Shown: positions 29,607 to 38,523 of the stretch, piece after piece
Position numbering within the stretch: the first letter of the stretch is position 1
Layout: every line of letters begins with the position of its first letter
Assembly (NCBI RefSeq): GCF_900142095.1
Contig: NZ_FQZP01000019.1
Coordinates: forward strand, 1 to 40,421
Length of the DNA stretch: 40,421 bases
DNA from: Thermoclostridium caenicola
GTDB lineage: Bacteria; Bacillota; Clostridia; DSM-8532
Direction of reading: 5' to 3'
Notes under the pieces: generated by a model
Seen by the model: the letters and a program-made list of their open reading frames with translations, nothing else
Told to the model about the DNA's origin: nothing
Databases searched by the model: none
Position numbers and translations under genes: made by a program

Positions 29607-30188
29607 TTACCTGTTTTTATCAATAGCAACCAGTATAAATTTCCCGCGGAAGACCTCCACCTGCTTGTTGTAGATCATCACCCAGACGATATATCTTCCC
29701 TTGTCCCTTTTTTCCTTAACCGTTACCTTGGCTACAAGCTTGCTCCCCGAGTAGACGGGCTGCTTGTACTTGATATTGGCAACTCCCACGAGGGCCACAT
29801 CCGCATCGATGACCGCAATGGCGATGGATTCGGCCATGGAATAGATGTAATGCCCACGTACAATCTTGGAGTGGTTAAAGACCATCTGATCGGTGGTATC
29901 CAGAACCGATATGGCGCTTTCACCGAGGTTCAGCTCGACAATTTCTCCAATGATCTCATCAGCGTGGAGGGAACGCACCTTATTGTGGTTTCTGGCCGCC
30001 ATTTCCTTGATGCGTTGCCTGAGCTCAGGAACACCCAGTTCCAGGCGATCCAGCCTGACGGTGGGAACGCTGACCTTCAGGATCTCAGCGATTTCCTCGT
30101 CAGTCAGGAATGGATCCTCCTTTAGGGTTGCTGCCAAACGTTCATGTCGTTCCTGTTTCGCTCTAGAATCCCTGCTCAAATTGCTCAC
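29607..30188 (-). CDS. fapR: Transcriptional regulator of fatty-acid and phospholipid synthesis
   Basis: The 193-residue protein has an N-terminal DeoR-like helix-turn-helix (LTDEEIAEILKVSVPTVRLDRLELG, about 28-52) and a C-terminal hotdog domain that binds malonyl-CoA (HADEIIGEIVELNLGESAISVL, NHSKIVRGHYIYSMAESIAIAVID). This is the FapR layout. The GTG start has a poor Shine-Dalgarno; a TTG at codon 4 is an alternative. It heads the operon and has its own operator just upstream, so it should repress itself until malonyl-CoA rises. Confidence 0.94.
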   Translation of the reverse strand: MSNLSRDSRAKQERHERLAATLKEDPFLTDEEIAEILKVSVPTVRLDRLELGVPELRQRIKEMAARNHNKVRSLHADEIIGEIVELNLGESAISVLDTTDQMVFNHSKIVRGHYIYSMAESIAIAVIDADVALVGVANIKYKQPVYSGSKLVAKVTVKEKRDKGRYIVWVMIYNKQVEVFRGKFILVAIDKNR

Positions 30189-30213
30189 CTGTCAACTCTT
30201 TATGACCTGATTA

Positions 30214-30230
30214 TTATTACCAGCTAATAA
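30214..30230. promoter_or_regulatory. Probable FapR operator
   Basis: A 17-base palindrome with TTATTA/TAATAA half-sites around CCAGC matches the size and half-site layout of FapR boxes (TTAGTA-N5-TACTAA type). It sits 5-20 bases past the predicted transcription start of fapR. Confidence 0.65.
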
Positions 30231-30241
30231 TTTCTGTTGTT

Positions 30242-30270
30242 AGTATATATGATTTTCAACTGGGTTGCAA
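30242..30270 (-). promoter_or_regulatory. Sigma-A promoter of the fapR-plsX-fab operon
   Basis: TTGCAA (30265-30270), a 17-base spacer and TATACT (30242-30247) place the start near 30235, directly before the operator. The rest of the stretch to 30460 holds no gene. Confidence 0.75.
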
Positions 30271-30460
30271 TACCATGTTTATATCCGTTGGGGGAGCTTT
30301 TCCTCCGAAGGCGCTTTACAGGGACTTTTCCGCCATATTGGGTTTTGATTTGGCACTGCTTGAGCCGATTCTTTTTCCATAAAGAAACATGGAATACCAA
30401 ACCTTCCGGTTCCGGTATCCCATGCCTTACTCCATGCCATCCGGAGGCGAATGCGAAACC

Positions 30461-30676
30461 TTAATCTCCTGTGGGTGTGGGCGATATTGTCGTTTTTGTG
30501 GGGTCCAGATCATTGACGATGTCGGGCTTGAATATGGTGGCAATCAGATCGTTGACAAAACTGGTGATCTCTTTTCTGAACAGCAGCGCTATACCGAGAA
30601 TGACGGCCAGAATGATAACCACTTCCACCGTATTGAGCCCTTTTCTTCCCCGAAGAAAATCCATAAACCGCACCAT
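30461..30676 (-). CDS. Small Flp1-like pilin
   Basis: The 71-residue protein has a short basic head (RGRKG), then GLNTVEVVIILAVILGIALLF, a Glu-containing hydrophobic helix like the N-terminus of Flp/type IV pilins (Flp1-like family), and a short Thr/Pro/Asp tail. The Gly-Leu-Asn-Thr-Val-Glu context fits a prepilin cleavage site, with Glu five residues after Gly. No Tad assembly genes are in the window, so it is an orphan here. ATG has AGGGG seven bases upstream, and a perfect promoter lies 60 bases further on. Confidence 0.75.
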   Translation of the reverse strand: MVRFMDFLRGRKGLNTVEVVIILAVILGIALLFRKEITSFVNDLIATIFKPDIVNDLDPTKTTISPTPTGD

Positions 30677-30738
30677 TCCGCCACCCCTTCTTATTATGGA
30701 ATCTATTCCTTAAAATTCCATGTTATTTTTATGCAATT

Positions 30739-30767
30739 ATTATATAAATTAAATCTAATTGTGTCAA
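30739..30767 (-). promoter_or_regulatory. Perfect-consensus promoter of the Flp1-like gene
   Basis: TTGACA (30762-30767), a 17-base AT-rich spacer and TATAAT (30739-30744). The leader of about 57 bases contains a TGGAAT/ATTCCA hairpin. Confidence 0.88.
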
Positions 30768-30847
30768 CTGGAAAGCGAGTGGGTCGGAATGTGCGGTTTT
30801 ACAGGGATAAACGTTGTGCAGGGAATAATTCCGGAGCATTTCCCGGA

Positions 30848-31462
30848 CTATCTTCCCTGCAGACGCCTGAGTACATTGCAGGCAGTTTCATATGAAAACC
30901 CCCTGTGTATCAGGAACTTCAGGGCTTTCATTTCAACTGCTCTATCAGACAGATCATATTTGCCGAATTTCTTTTTGGCTACCCTCAGGGCAACCTCTTC
31001 CTCTTCCGGCTCAAACTCCTTCAGGACCTCATCGATCAAATCCCTGCCGATGCCCTTCTGCTCCAGTTCATAGCGCAGCGCTTTTTTTGACAGGGCTTTG
31101 GACTTTATCCTGTCCGAAGCATATTTCAGGACAAACCGGCTGTCGTCGATATACCCGATGGCTTCCAGATCCGATACAACCCTTTCGGCAATATCCTCAT
31201 CAAAGCCCAGCTTCACAAGCCTGGTCCGGACCTCGAACCGGCTCCTGTCCCTGGCCATCAGGAGGTTGACTGCACGCTCCCTGGCCTTTTGGACCAGAAT
31301 GTCCTGTTTGATATGATCCACCTGTTCCTCCGTCAGTTCATCCTTTTCATAGAGATGGCTCGTTGTATAGACATCGGCAGGAATGCTGAATCCATACCGG
31401 CCATCCAGGTAGATCCTTACCATCCGGCCATCTTTCGATTTTTCCCGCGCCGTGATTCTCAT
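30848..31462 (-). CDS. recX: Regulatory protein RecX
   Basis: The start is set at an ATG (31460-31462) giving MRITAREKS and 204 residues; a longer frame lacks a good site. It has the three-helix RecX repeats, e.g. RFEVRTRLVKLGFDEDIAERVVSDLEAIGYIDDSRF and SKKALRYELEQKGIGRDLIDEVL. RecX binds RecA filaments and limits their activity. It lies downstream of recA but behind recA's terminator. A TGCAGGGAA/TTCCCTGCA inverted repeat (30818-30861) spans its stop codon. Confidence 0.92.
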   Translation of the reverse strand: MRITAREKSKDGRMVRIYLDGRYGFSIPADVYTTSHLYEKDELTEEQVDHIKQDILVQKARERAVNLLMARDRSRFEVRTRLVKLGFDEDIAERVVSDLEAIGYIDDSRFVLKYASDRIKSKALSKKALRYELEQKGIGRDLIDEVLKEFEPEEEEVALRVAKKKFGKYDLSDRAVEMKALKFLIHRGFSYETACNVLRRLQGR

Positions 31463-31547
31463 AGGGCCACCTGCCTCATTATAATTTCTGAATACTTCCA
31501 GATAATCATAGCACAATCCATGGTTTCGGAGTATGGCGCTATATCAG

Positions 31548-31601
31548 CAAAAAAGGACGCCCAATCCGGCTTATTTTTATCAGCGCCGGACAAAGCGCCC
31601 T
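31548..31601 (-). terminator. Terminator between recA and recX
   Basis: A 17-position stem with one mismatch and a 14-base loop (31554-31601; GTCCGGC/GCCGGAT core, AGGGCGC/GCGTCCT base) is followed on the minus strand by TTTTTT. Confidence 0.9.
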
Positions 31602-31622
31602 CTTTTAAAAGCATACAAAACT

Positions 31623-32651
31623 TCAGACTTCATCATCCGCGGAAGGTACCGCTATGCTGTTCAGGAAAGCCTTATCGTACTCAGATTTGATTTTTTCCTC
31701 TATCTCCTTCGTGATCTCCGGATTATCGCGCAGGAATTTCTTCACGTTCTCCCTGCCCTGACCAATCCGCTGATCCCCATAGGAGAACCAGGCGCCGCTC
31801 TTCTTGATGATGTCAAGCGATGTTCCCACGTCAAGGATGCAGCCTTCCCTGGAGATACCCTGGCCATAGATGATGTCAAATTCCGCTTCCTTGAAGGGAG
31901 GCGCGACCTTGTTCTTGACCACCTTGACCTTGGTCCTGCTGCCGACGGGTTCGCCGTTCTCCTTCAATGTTTCAACCCTTCTGACATCCAGGCGTACCGA
32001 TGCATAGAACTTCAGGGCGCGACCGCCGGGCGTTGTTTCCGGGTTGCCGAACATGACACCCACCTTTTCGCGGAGCTGGTTAATAAATATGGCAACGGTC
32101 TTGGATTTGCTGACCACGCCCGACAGCTTTCTCATGGCCTGGGACATCAGGCGTGCCTGCAGTCCGACGAACTGTTCTCCCATCTCACCGTCAATTTCAG
32201 CTTTGGGAACCAGCGCGGCCACTGAGTCGATGACGATGATGTCAATGGCACCGCTTCTGACCAATGCCTCGGTGATCTCCAGGGCCTGCTCGCCGGTATC
32301 GGGCTGGGAAACAATCAGATTATCAATATCCACGCCCAGGTTCTTGGCATAAACAGGATCCAATGCATGCTCGGCATCAATGAAGGCGGCCTCTCCGCCC
32401 GCTTTCTGTGCCTCTGCGATGGCATGGAGCGCCACAGTGGTTTTACCTGACGATTCAGGTCCGAAAATCTCGATGATTCTGCCTCTGGGCAGCCCGCCCA
32501 CCCCAAGGGCTATGTCAAGAGACAGCGCCCCGGTGGGTATGGCATCGGCGCTGACATGGGATACCTCGCCCAGCTTCATGATGGCACCCTTGCCAAACTG
32601 CCTCTCTATCTGACTCATCACAAGTTCCAATGCCTTTTTCTTTTCGTCCAT
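31623..32651 (-). CDS. recA: Recombinase RecA
   Basis: The protein has 342 residues. Walker A GPESSGKT spans 64-71, Walker B is [10 protein letters not shown], and loop L2 [22 protein letters not shown] is intact. It forms filaments on single-stranded DNA, drives strand exchange and triggers LexA self-cleavage. The ATG has GGAGG nine bases upstream. Confidence 0.98.
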   Translation of the reverse strand: MDEKKKALELVMSQIERQFGKGAIMKLGEVSHVSADAIPTGALSLDIALGVGGLPRGRIIEIFGPESSGKTTVALHAIAEAQKAGGEAAFIDAEHALDPVYAKNLGVDIDNLIVSQPDTGEQALEITEALVRSGAIDIIVIDSVAALVPKAEIDGEMGEQFVGLQARLMSQAMRKLSGVVSKSKTVAIFINQLREKVGVMFGNPETTPGGRALKFYASVRLDVRRVETLKENGEPVGSRTKVKVVKNKVAPPFKEAEFDIIYGQGISREGCILDVGTSLDIIKKSGAWFSYGDQRIGQGRENVKKFLRDNPEITKEIEEKIKSEYDKAFLNSIAVPSADDEV

Positions 32652-32672
32652 GGATCCTGTCCTCCTTTATCC

Positions 32673-32684
32673 GAACACTTGTTC
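32673..32684. promoter_or_regulatory. LexA (SOS) box of recA
   Basis: GAACAAGTGTTC on the minus strand is a palindrome of the Gram-positive LexA/DinR type (GAAC-N4-GTTC). It overlaps the predicted transcription start of recA. Confidence 0.85.
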
Positions 32685-32686
32685 TC

Positions 32687-32715
32687 ATTATATGCCAACA
32701 AGGCCTGTCTGTCAA
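32687..32715 (-). promoter_or_regulatory. Perfect-consensus recA promoter
   Basis: TTGACA (32710-32715), 17 bases, TATAAT (32687-32692). The start would lie near 32680, inside the LexA box. Confidence 0.92.
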
Positions 32716-32762
32716 TACCCGTATGTCACTTTTTTACATTATTTTATTTTTCAGCTAACCGT

Positions 32763-34367
32763 TCACCTGGAAAACCGTCTGCCAAACATGGAACCGACCT
32801 TTCTGAAGCCCGATAAAACCATGTTGTTGACAATCCCGATCTCCGGAATCCGGATCTTCATGCAAAGATACCAGAACAGGAGGAGTCCGGCGGTCATGGG
32901 CACCGCAAGACAAACGATCTGGCTCAGCTTGGACGTGACATCGGGCCTTATGAGCGCGCCGGTCACCACAGCGGCAAGGCCGGACGGGATTGCGGCGAAC
33001 AGGGCACGCAGGGCATAACGGCCATTGTCATAAACAGCATGGATGCCCGTCTTTCTGTAGAATGCAAAGACCAACAGGCCCATGTTCACAAATGTCGACA
33101 TGGAATAGGCCAGGGCTGTTCCGGCTATCCCCAGTGGCGTGTAGCTTCTGAAGAACCAGTTGAACACATAATTTGCCACGATTCCCGCAACGCCGCAGAG
33201 AAGCGGTGTTTTGCTGTCATGTATGGAATAAAACGCCCGGTTGAGCAGCGCAATCATGGAAGCAAAGATCAGGGCAGATGCATAGGCAAAAAGGCATGCA
33301 CCCCCATAAAGGACATCGCTTTCCGAAAGTTCTCCCCACTTGAAGAGAACCCGCATGATGTCCTGGCTGAGGATCATCATAAGGAGCGAGGTGGGCAGGG
33401 AAAGCAGAAATACGACGCGTATCCCCTTGTTCAGGACTTTGGCAAACTCCTTCCCGTTATCGGCAGCATAATGCTCCGACAGGGTGGGCAGCATGGCAAT
33501 GCCGATGCTTTGGGCGAATATGCCCAGTGGCAGCTGCCAGGTCCGGTTGGCATTGTTGAGAAGGGTCAGCATGCCTTCATCAAAGAAAGTGGCATAACCC
33601 CTTGATATCATCAGGTTCATTTCCAGGATGAAGGATGACAGAAGCGACGGAATGGCCAGGCTGAACAGTTCCCGGAAGGCCGCACTTTTCAGATAGAGGC
33701 GGGGCTTATAGTGCCTGAAGTGCCTGAAGGTCGCCGACATTTGGATCAGGAAGAAAATGGCCGCACTGGCCACCACGCCCCAGGCCGTGAGTTTCGCGCT
33801 AACCGATCCGAATGCGGCGATGCTGATGATGGTGCATAGATTGTAGATAACAGGGCCAAAGGCGGCAACAGCAAATCTTTTATAGGAATTGAGGATGCCG
33901 TTGCACTGCCCTGCCAGCATCATGAAAGGGGCAGACAACAGGAGGATCCGCGTAAGCTCCACAAGCAGCGCCTTGTCCCCGCCGCTGCCTTCCTGATACC
34001 CTGCCGCCAGGATACCCAGAAGCTCGTCGGTCCACACAAAAAAAATAACCTCAAGCAGCACCATGCATGCCAGGGTAAGGTTTATGAAGGTTCCAACGGC
34101 TCTCCAGCCGATCTGTTCCTTCCCTTTGGTGATATAGGAAGAAAGGACAGGTATCAGGGCCGCCGCAATGGCTCCCCCTGCCAGCAAGTCATAGACAATA
34201 TCCGGGAGGGTAAAGGCCATGAGAAATTCGTCGGAATAGCCGCCGGGATACATCCTGGTGTATATGAGCGTTGTCCGCAAGAACCCGGTTATGCGACTCA
34301 TGAAGGTGGCAACCATCACGATGGCTGCGGCTCCCGTCAGCTTCCTGTTTGTCTCCAGTTGCTCCAT
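32763..34367 (-). CDS. murJ: Lipid II flippase MurJ
   Basis: The start is the ATG at 34365-34367 with GGAG six bases upstream (MEQLETNRKLTGAAAIVM); a longer frame has no Shine-Dalgarno. The 534-residue protein has about 14 membrane helices of the MVF family, with FMSRITGFLRTTLIYTRM, LPDIVYDLLAGGAIAAALIPV and PLGIFAQSIGIAMLPTLSEHYA. It moves lipid-linked peptidoglycan precursors across the membrane. It follows cinA after 67 bases. Confidence 0.93.
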   Translation of the reverse strand: MEQLETNRKLTGAAAIVMVATFMSRITGFLRTTLIYTRMYPGGYSDEFLMAFTLPDIVYDLLAGGAIAAALIPVLSSYITKGKEQIGWRAVGTFINLTLACMVLLEVIFFVWTDELLGILAAGYQEGSGGDKALLVELTRILLLSAPFMMLAGQCNGILNSYKRFAVAAFGPVIYNLCTIISIAAFGSVSAKLTAWGVVASAAIFFLIQMSATFRHFRHYKPRLYLKSAAFRELFSLAIPSLLSSFILEMNLMISRGYATFFDEGMLTLLNNANRTWQLPLGIFAQSIGIAMLPTLSEHYAADNGKEFAKVLNKGIRVVFLLSLPTSLLMMILSQDIMRVLFKWGELSESDVLYGGACLFAYASALIFASMIALLNRAFYSIHDSKTPLLCGVAGIVANYVFNWFFRSYTPLGIAGTALAYSMSTFVNMGLLVFAFYRKTGIHAVYDNGRYALRALFAAIPSGLAAVVTGALIRPDVTSKLSQIVCLAVPMTAGLLLFWYLCMKIRIPEIGIVNNMVLSGFRKVGSMFGRRFSR

Positions 34368-34434
34368 AAGCGTCTCCCGTATCGCAACGAAATCCGATCT
34401 GCCTATTGGCAGATCTGTATCCACTATATCACTT

Positions 34435-35673
34435 TTATTGGATGCCGAGAAGCATCCTTCGCAACAGATCAAGGGCGTGCAGGCAGGATACGGTGCGTAT
34501 CCTTTCCCGATCGCCCCGCAGGTTCAGTTTGAGGGACTCGGTTCTCCCGTTGAGGCAGGCGGCCACATACACAAGCCCGACAGGCTTTTCGGGCGTTCCC
34601 CCGTCCGGTCCCGCAATCCCGGTTACGGCAAGACCGGCGTTTGTTTTCGTCCTTTCCACAAGCCGCGTTGCCATTTCCTCGGCTGTCTCCCGGCTGACAG
34701 CGCCAAAGGCTTCCAGGGTCTTCTGGCTGACCCCCAGTTCCTGAACCTTGGCGGCGTTGGAATAGGTGACAAAGCCTCGATCGAAGACACGGGAAGCCCC
34801 GGGGATGTTAATAAGCCTTGAGGCCAGCATACCGCCGGTGCAGGACTCGGCCGTTGACAGGGTCCATCCCTTTTCGGAAAGGAGCTTCAGGACAACCTCC
34901 TCCATGCTTTCACCCGAGTCGGAATACACACAGGCTCCCAGCCGCTCCCGGATTTTTTCGACCACGGGGGCAATCAGCGCCTCCGCCTCATCCCGGTTCC
35001 GGCACTTGGCCGTGACCCGAAGGCTGATATCCCCATATCCCACATAGGGAGCAATGGTGGGATTGCTCTGCTGCTCGACGAGATCCATGAGCCTTGTTTC
35101 CACCTCGGATTCGCCCATCCCAAAGACCTTGACCAGCCTTGAACCGATGATGTGGCCGGTTTTTCCTTCAAAATAGGGGAAAACCGTTTCGTCAAACATG
35201 GGGATCATCTCTTTGGGAGGACCGGGCAGCATGATCACAACCTTTCCTCCCTGCTCAACAATGCAGCCGGGAGCCGTGCCGTTCCGGTTGGGGACAACCT
35301 TGCTGCCGGCCGGCAGATAGGCCTGCTTCACATTGTTTTCGCACATGGGACGGTTCAGCTTGCTGAAAAACGCCTTGATATAATCCAGGGATTCCTGGTG
35401 GACAACCAGGGGAAGTCCCAACGCTTCGGCAATGGTTTCCTTGGTCAGATCATCCTTCGTGGGGCCAAGGCCGCCGGTAGTGATCACAATGTCCGAACGT
35501 TCCAGCGCCCGAATCAGCGCATCTTTCAGGCGGCGGGGATTGTCTCCCACCACGCTGTGGTAATAGACATCAATGCCCAGTTCCGCAAATCGTCGGGACA
35601 GATACTGGGCATTTGTATTGGCGATCTGCCCCATGAGCAGTTCTGTTCCTACTGCAAGAATTTCCGCGTTCAT
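34435..35673 (-). CDS. cinA: CinA-family protein with nicotinamide-nucleotide amidase domain
   Basis: The ATG at 35671-35673 gives MNAEILAVGTELLMG and 412 residues. The N-terminal half is a MoaB-like domain (TTGGLGPTKDDLTKE, MLPGPPKEM). The C-terminal PncC domain has STAESCTGGMLASRL and VTGIAGPDGGTPEKPVG, which deamidates NMN to nicotinic acid mononucleotide. The gene often precedes recA, as here, with murJ between. Confidence 0.94.
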   Translation of the reverse strand: MNAEILAVGTELLMGQIANTNAQYLSRRFAELGIDVYYHSVVGDNPRRLKDALIRALERSDIVITTGGLGPTKDDLTKETIAEALGLPLVVHQESLDYIKAFFSKLNRPMCENNVKQAYLPAGSKVVPNRNGTAPGCIVEQGGKVVIMLPGPPKEMIPMFDETVFPYFEGKTGHIIGSRLVKVFGMGESEVETRLMDLVEQQSNPTIAPYVGYGDISLRVTAKCRNRDEAEALIAPVVEKIRERLGACVYSDSGESMEEVVLKLLSEKGWTLSTAESCTGGMLASRLINIPGASRVFDRGFVTYSNAAKVQELGVSQKTLEAFGAVSRETAEEMATRLVERTKTNAGLAVTGIAGPDGGTPEKPVGLVYVAACLNGRTESLKLNLRGDRERIRTVSCLHALDLLRRMLLGIQ

Positions 35674-35702
35674 ATGGATAGTCCCTGCCTTCCGGTTAAG
35701 TG

Positions 35703-36314
35703 TCAAAAAAACCAGCCATGTTCCGTCGATTCCGGCAGGGATTCCTCTATTCTCTGCCAGAGCGCTTCAACACCTGTCTTTTTAACGGCTGAGAACGGAA
35801 TGATTTCGATGCTTTCATCCAGGCCCAGCGTGGTCCGAATCAAATCCAGCTGCTTTTTCAGCTGCGATCGTCCAATCTTGTCCATCTTGTTGGCAACCAC
35901 GATGGGTATATAGCCCGATTCACGGATAAACCGGATCATGGTCTGATCATCGGCGGTGGGCTGATGCCTGATATCCACCAGCAGGACAATGGCTTTCAGC
36001 TGTTTCCGGCCCGTCAGATAGGTTTCAACAAGCTCCGACCAGGACTGCCTTTCCTTCGCTGAAACCTTGGCATAGCCATAGCCCGGAAGATCCACGAGCA
36101 TCAGGACATCGTTGATATTATAGAAATTGATGACACGGGTCTTTCCGGGGGTGCTGCCCACCCTGGCAAGCCCGTTCCGGTTAACCAGGGCATTGATGAG
36201 GGATGATTTCCCCACATTGGACCGGCCGGCCAGCGCTATCTCCGGCAGCCCCGTGTCGGGGTACTGGGCCGGCCCGACTGCACTGATGATATGTTCCGCT
36301 TTTTTTATTACCAT
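35703..36314 (-). CDS. engB: Ribosome-biogenesis GTPase EngB
   Basis: The 203-residue protein has G1 GRSNVGKS (30-37), G2 region GKTR, G3 DLPGYG and G4 NKMDK. It acts in large-subunit assembly. It lies 20 bases after recN, and cinA follows after a 29-base gap, so recN-engB-cinA may be co-transcribed. Confidence 0.96.
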   Translation of the reverse strand: MVIKKAEHIISAVGPAQYPDTGLPEIALAGRSNVGKSSLINALVNRNGLARVGSTPGKTRVINFYNINDVLMLVDLPGYGYAKVSAKERQSWSELVETYLTGRKQLKAIVLLVDIRHQPTADDQTMIRFIRESGYIPIVVANKMDKIGRSQLKKQLDLIRTTLGLDESIEIIPFSAVKKTGVEALWQRIEESLPESTEHGWFF

Positions 36315-36334
36315 CTGACAAACACCGTTTTCCT

Positions 36335-38029
36335 CTATTCTTTGTCGCCCTTGCTTTTGCCCAGCAATTCCCTGGCAAGGCTTTTTGCCGCTTCGGTGGC
36401 ATGCTCACCGGACAGGAGTCGGGTAATCTCGGCCTCCCTGTCCTGCCCTTCAAGCCGGCGGACCATCGTAACTGTCCTGTCGCCCTGGATGCTCTTGGTA
36501 ATCAGGAAATGATGGTGGGCAAGGCTTGCGATCTGGGCATGATGCGTCACGCAAAGCACCTGATGTTTTCCCGACAGGGCCCTGAGCTTTTCTCCCACAC
36601 TGGCGGCGGCCTTGCCGCTGACACCTGTATCGATCTCGTCAAAGATCAGGGTCGGTATGCTGTCCAAATCCGCCAGCATGGCTTTCACAGCGAGCATAAC
36701 CCTTGACATCTCGCCGCCGGAAGCAATCTTTGACAGGGACTTCGGCGGTTCCCCGGGGTTGGGGGAAAACAGGAATTCCACCTGATCGGTTCCGTCGGCG
36801 GTAAAGCCCATTTCCGGAACGCTGTTCACGGCAACCTGGAAGATGGTCTTTGGCATTTCCAGGTCCGCCAGCTCTTTCATGATACCCTCGGCAAGCCTTT
36901 TTCCCGCCTGAAGCCTCAGGCTGTTCATCTCCCGGCATTTTTCGGTCAGGGAAGCTTCAAGGGCTTTTATTCTTGCCTTGATGGATGCAATCAGTTCTTC
37001 GTTATGTTCCAGCTCATCCAGCCTTTTTGCGGCATTCTCGGCATAGGCCAGGATATCGGGTATGGTTTCCCCATATTTCCTCTTGAGTCCCTGGATCAGG
37101 CTGATCCGCTCTTCGACAGCCCGATGCAGGTTGGGGTCATATTCGGTGCTGTCCCTGGTATGACGGATATCGCGGGACAGATCGCTCAGCCTCTCGCTGA
37201 TATCTTCAAGGGTGGCACAGACAGAAGCGTAGGATGCATCTATCTCCTCAACCCTTCTCAAGGCATCCAGGGCCCATTGCACCCTGTCCAGGGCCCCTGC
37301 ATCATCGTCATCCTGGCCCCTTATGGCCTGGTATGCCGTATTAAAGGCGCTGACAATGTCCTCTGCATGGGCAAGGATCCTGCTCTGCTTTTCCAGTTCT
37401 TCATCCTCGCCCGCATACAGGGCGGCCTGACGGATCTCTTCAATCTGGTAGCGCAGGGTATCCATAAGCCTTTCCCGCTCCTTGCCCTCGCCTGCCAGCT
37501 CCCTGAGCCTCGCCTGGCAGGCTTTCAAATCCTCCAGTTCCTTCCGGTATGCGGATTTAACGGCGGACAGGCTTTCCCCCGCGAAGAGATCCAGAAGCTG
37601 TATATGGGTTTCGACCCTCAGGAGGGACTGGTTGTCGTGCTGCCCATGAACATCGATGAGACGCTGTCCGATTTCCCGGAGCATGGCCACGGTCACTAGC
37701 GTGCCGTTGATCCGGCATATGTTCTTGCCCGATTCGGTAATGGTGCGGGAGATGAGCAGGGTATCATCATCGCCGGTCTCGATGCCGAATTCCTCCAGGA
37801 TGGGATCCAGGGCGGGCGGCTTTGAAAAAAGCCCCTGTACGGTGGCTTTTTCAGCGCCCGAACGGATGAGTTCCCTGGATACCCGGGACCCGAGGAGCGC
37901 ATTGATGGAATCGATCAGGATGGATTTGCCCGCGCCGGTTTCCCCGGTCAGCGCGTTGAAACCCGGCTCCAGGGCAATGTTCAGGCGATCGATGATGGCG
38001 ATGTTCTCAATCTCCAGCTGGAGCAGCAC
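36335..38029 (-). CDS. recN: DNA repair protein RecN
   Basis: The 564-residue SMC-like ATPase has Walker A GETGAGKS (29-36), two long coiled-coil arms (about 155-370), the signature KSLSKIASGGEMSRVMLA near 430 and Walker B TLIFDEIDTGVSG. It holds double-strand break ends. It starts three bases after argR, the usual arrangement in Firmicutes. Confidence 0.97.
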   Translation of the reverse strand: MLLQLEIENIAIIDRLNIALEPGFNALTGETGAGKSILIDSINALLGSRVSRELIRSGAEKATVQGLFSKPPALDPILEEFGIETGDDDTLLISRTITESGKNICRINGTLVTVAMLREIGQRLIDVHGQHDNQSLLRVETHIQLLDLFAGESLSAVKSAYRKELEDLKACQARLRELAGEGKERERLMDTLRYQIEEIRQAALYAGEDEELEKQSRILAHAEDIVSAFNTAYQAIRGQDDDDAGALDRVQWALDALRRVEEIDASYASVCATLEDISERLSDLSRDIRHTRDSTEYDPNLHRAVEERISLIQGLKRKYGETIPDILAYAENAAKRLDELEHNEELIASIKARIKALEASLTEKCREMNSLRLQAGKRLAEGIMKELADLEMPKTIFQVAVNSVPEMGFTADGTDQVEFLFSPNPGEPPKSLSKIASGGEMSRVMLAVKAMLADLDSIPTLIFDEIDTGVSGKAAASVGEKLRALSGKHQVLCVTHHAQIASLAHHHFLITKSIQGDRTVTMVRRLEGQDREAEITRLLSGEHATEAAKSLARELLGKSKGDKE

Positions 38030-38032
38030 GGA

Positions 38033-38497
38033 TTATGACACTCCCTTCACCATGCGCGTAAATTTCTCCATGAGCTCCTCGGCTATTTTTTCGGCGCGGC
38101 AGACGATCATCAGCGTATTGTCGCCGGCTATGGTGCCCACCACTTCATTCCATCCCAGGGAATCGACAATCTCGCCCACGGCCTGGGCCATTCCGGGGAG
38201 CGTCTTGACCACCAGGATGTTGTTGGCATAATCGCATGATACAAAGGCTTCCTTCAGAATCACCATCAGCCTTTCGCCGGTATTGGCCGATTCATGGTTC
38301 ATGGCTGAATACTTGTACTTGCCGCTCGGAGAAAGGACTTTGACCAGGCGGAGCTCCTTGATATCCCGTGATATGGTGGCCTGAGTCACATCCATTCCCA
38401 GTTCCCTGAGCTTTTCAGCGAGTTCGTCCTGCGTTTCAATCTCATGCTTTTCTATGATATCCAGAATCTTGGCATGCCTGTTATACTTCACCTGCAA
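38033..38497 (-). CDS. argR: Arginine repressor
   Basis: The 154-residue protein has an N-terminal winged helix (TQDELAEKLRELGMDVTQATISRDIKELRLVK) and a C-terminal oligomerisation/arginine-binding domain with GTIAGDNTLMIV. It represses arginine synthesis genes, none of which are in this window. It sits in the conserved nadK-argR-recN string. Confidence 0.96.
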   Translation of the reverse strand: MQVKYNRHAKILDIIEKHEIETQDELAEKLRELGMDVTQATISRDIKELRLVKVLSPSGKYKYSAMNHESANTGERLMVILKEAFVSCDYANNILVVKTLPGMAQAVGEIVDSLGWNEVVGTIAGDNTLMIVCRAEKIAEELMEKFTRMVKGVS

Positions 38498-38523
38498 TGT
38501 CCTCCCAGATTTTGATTTATGGA

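Noticed and set aside
30380-30410. Terminator hairpin after the Flp1-like gene
   Set aside because: The TTCCAT/ATGGAA stem is followed by A and not T on the transcribed strand.
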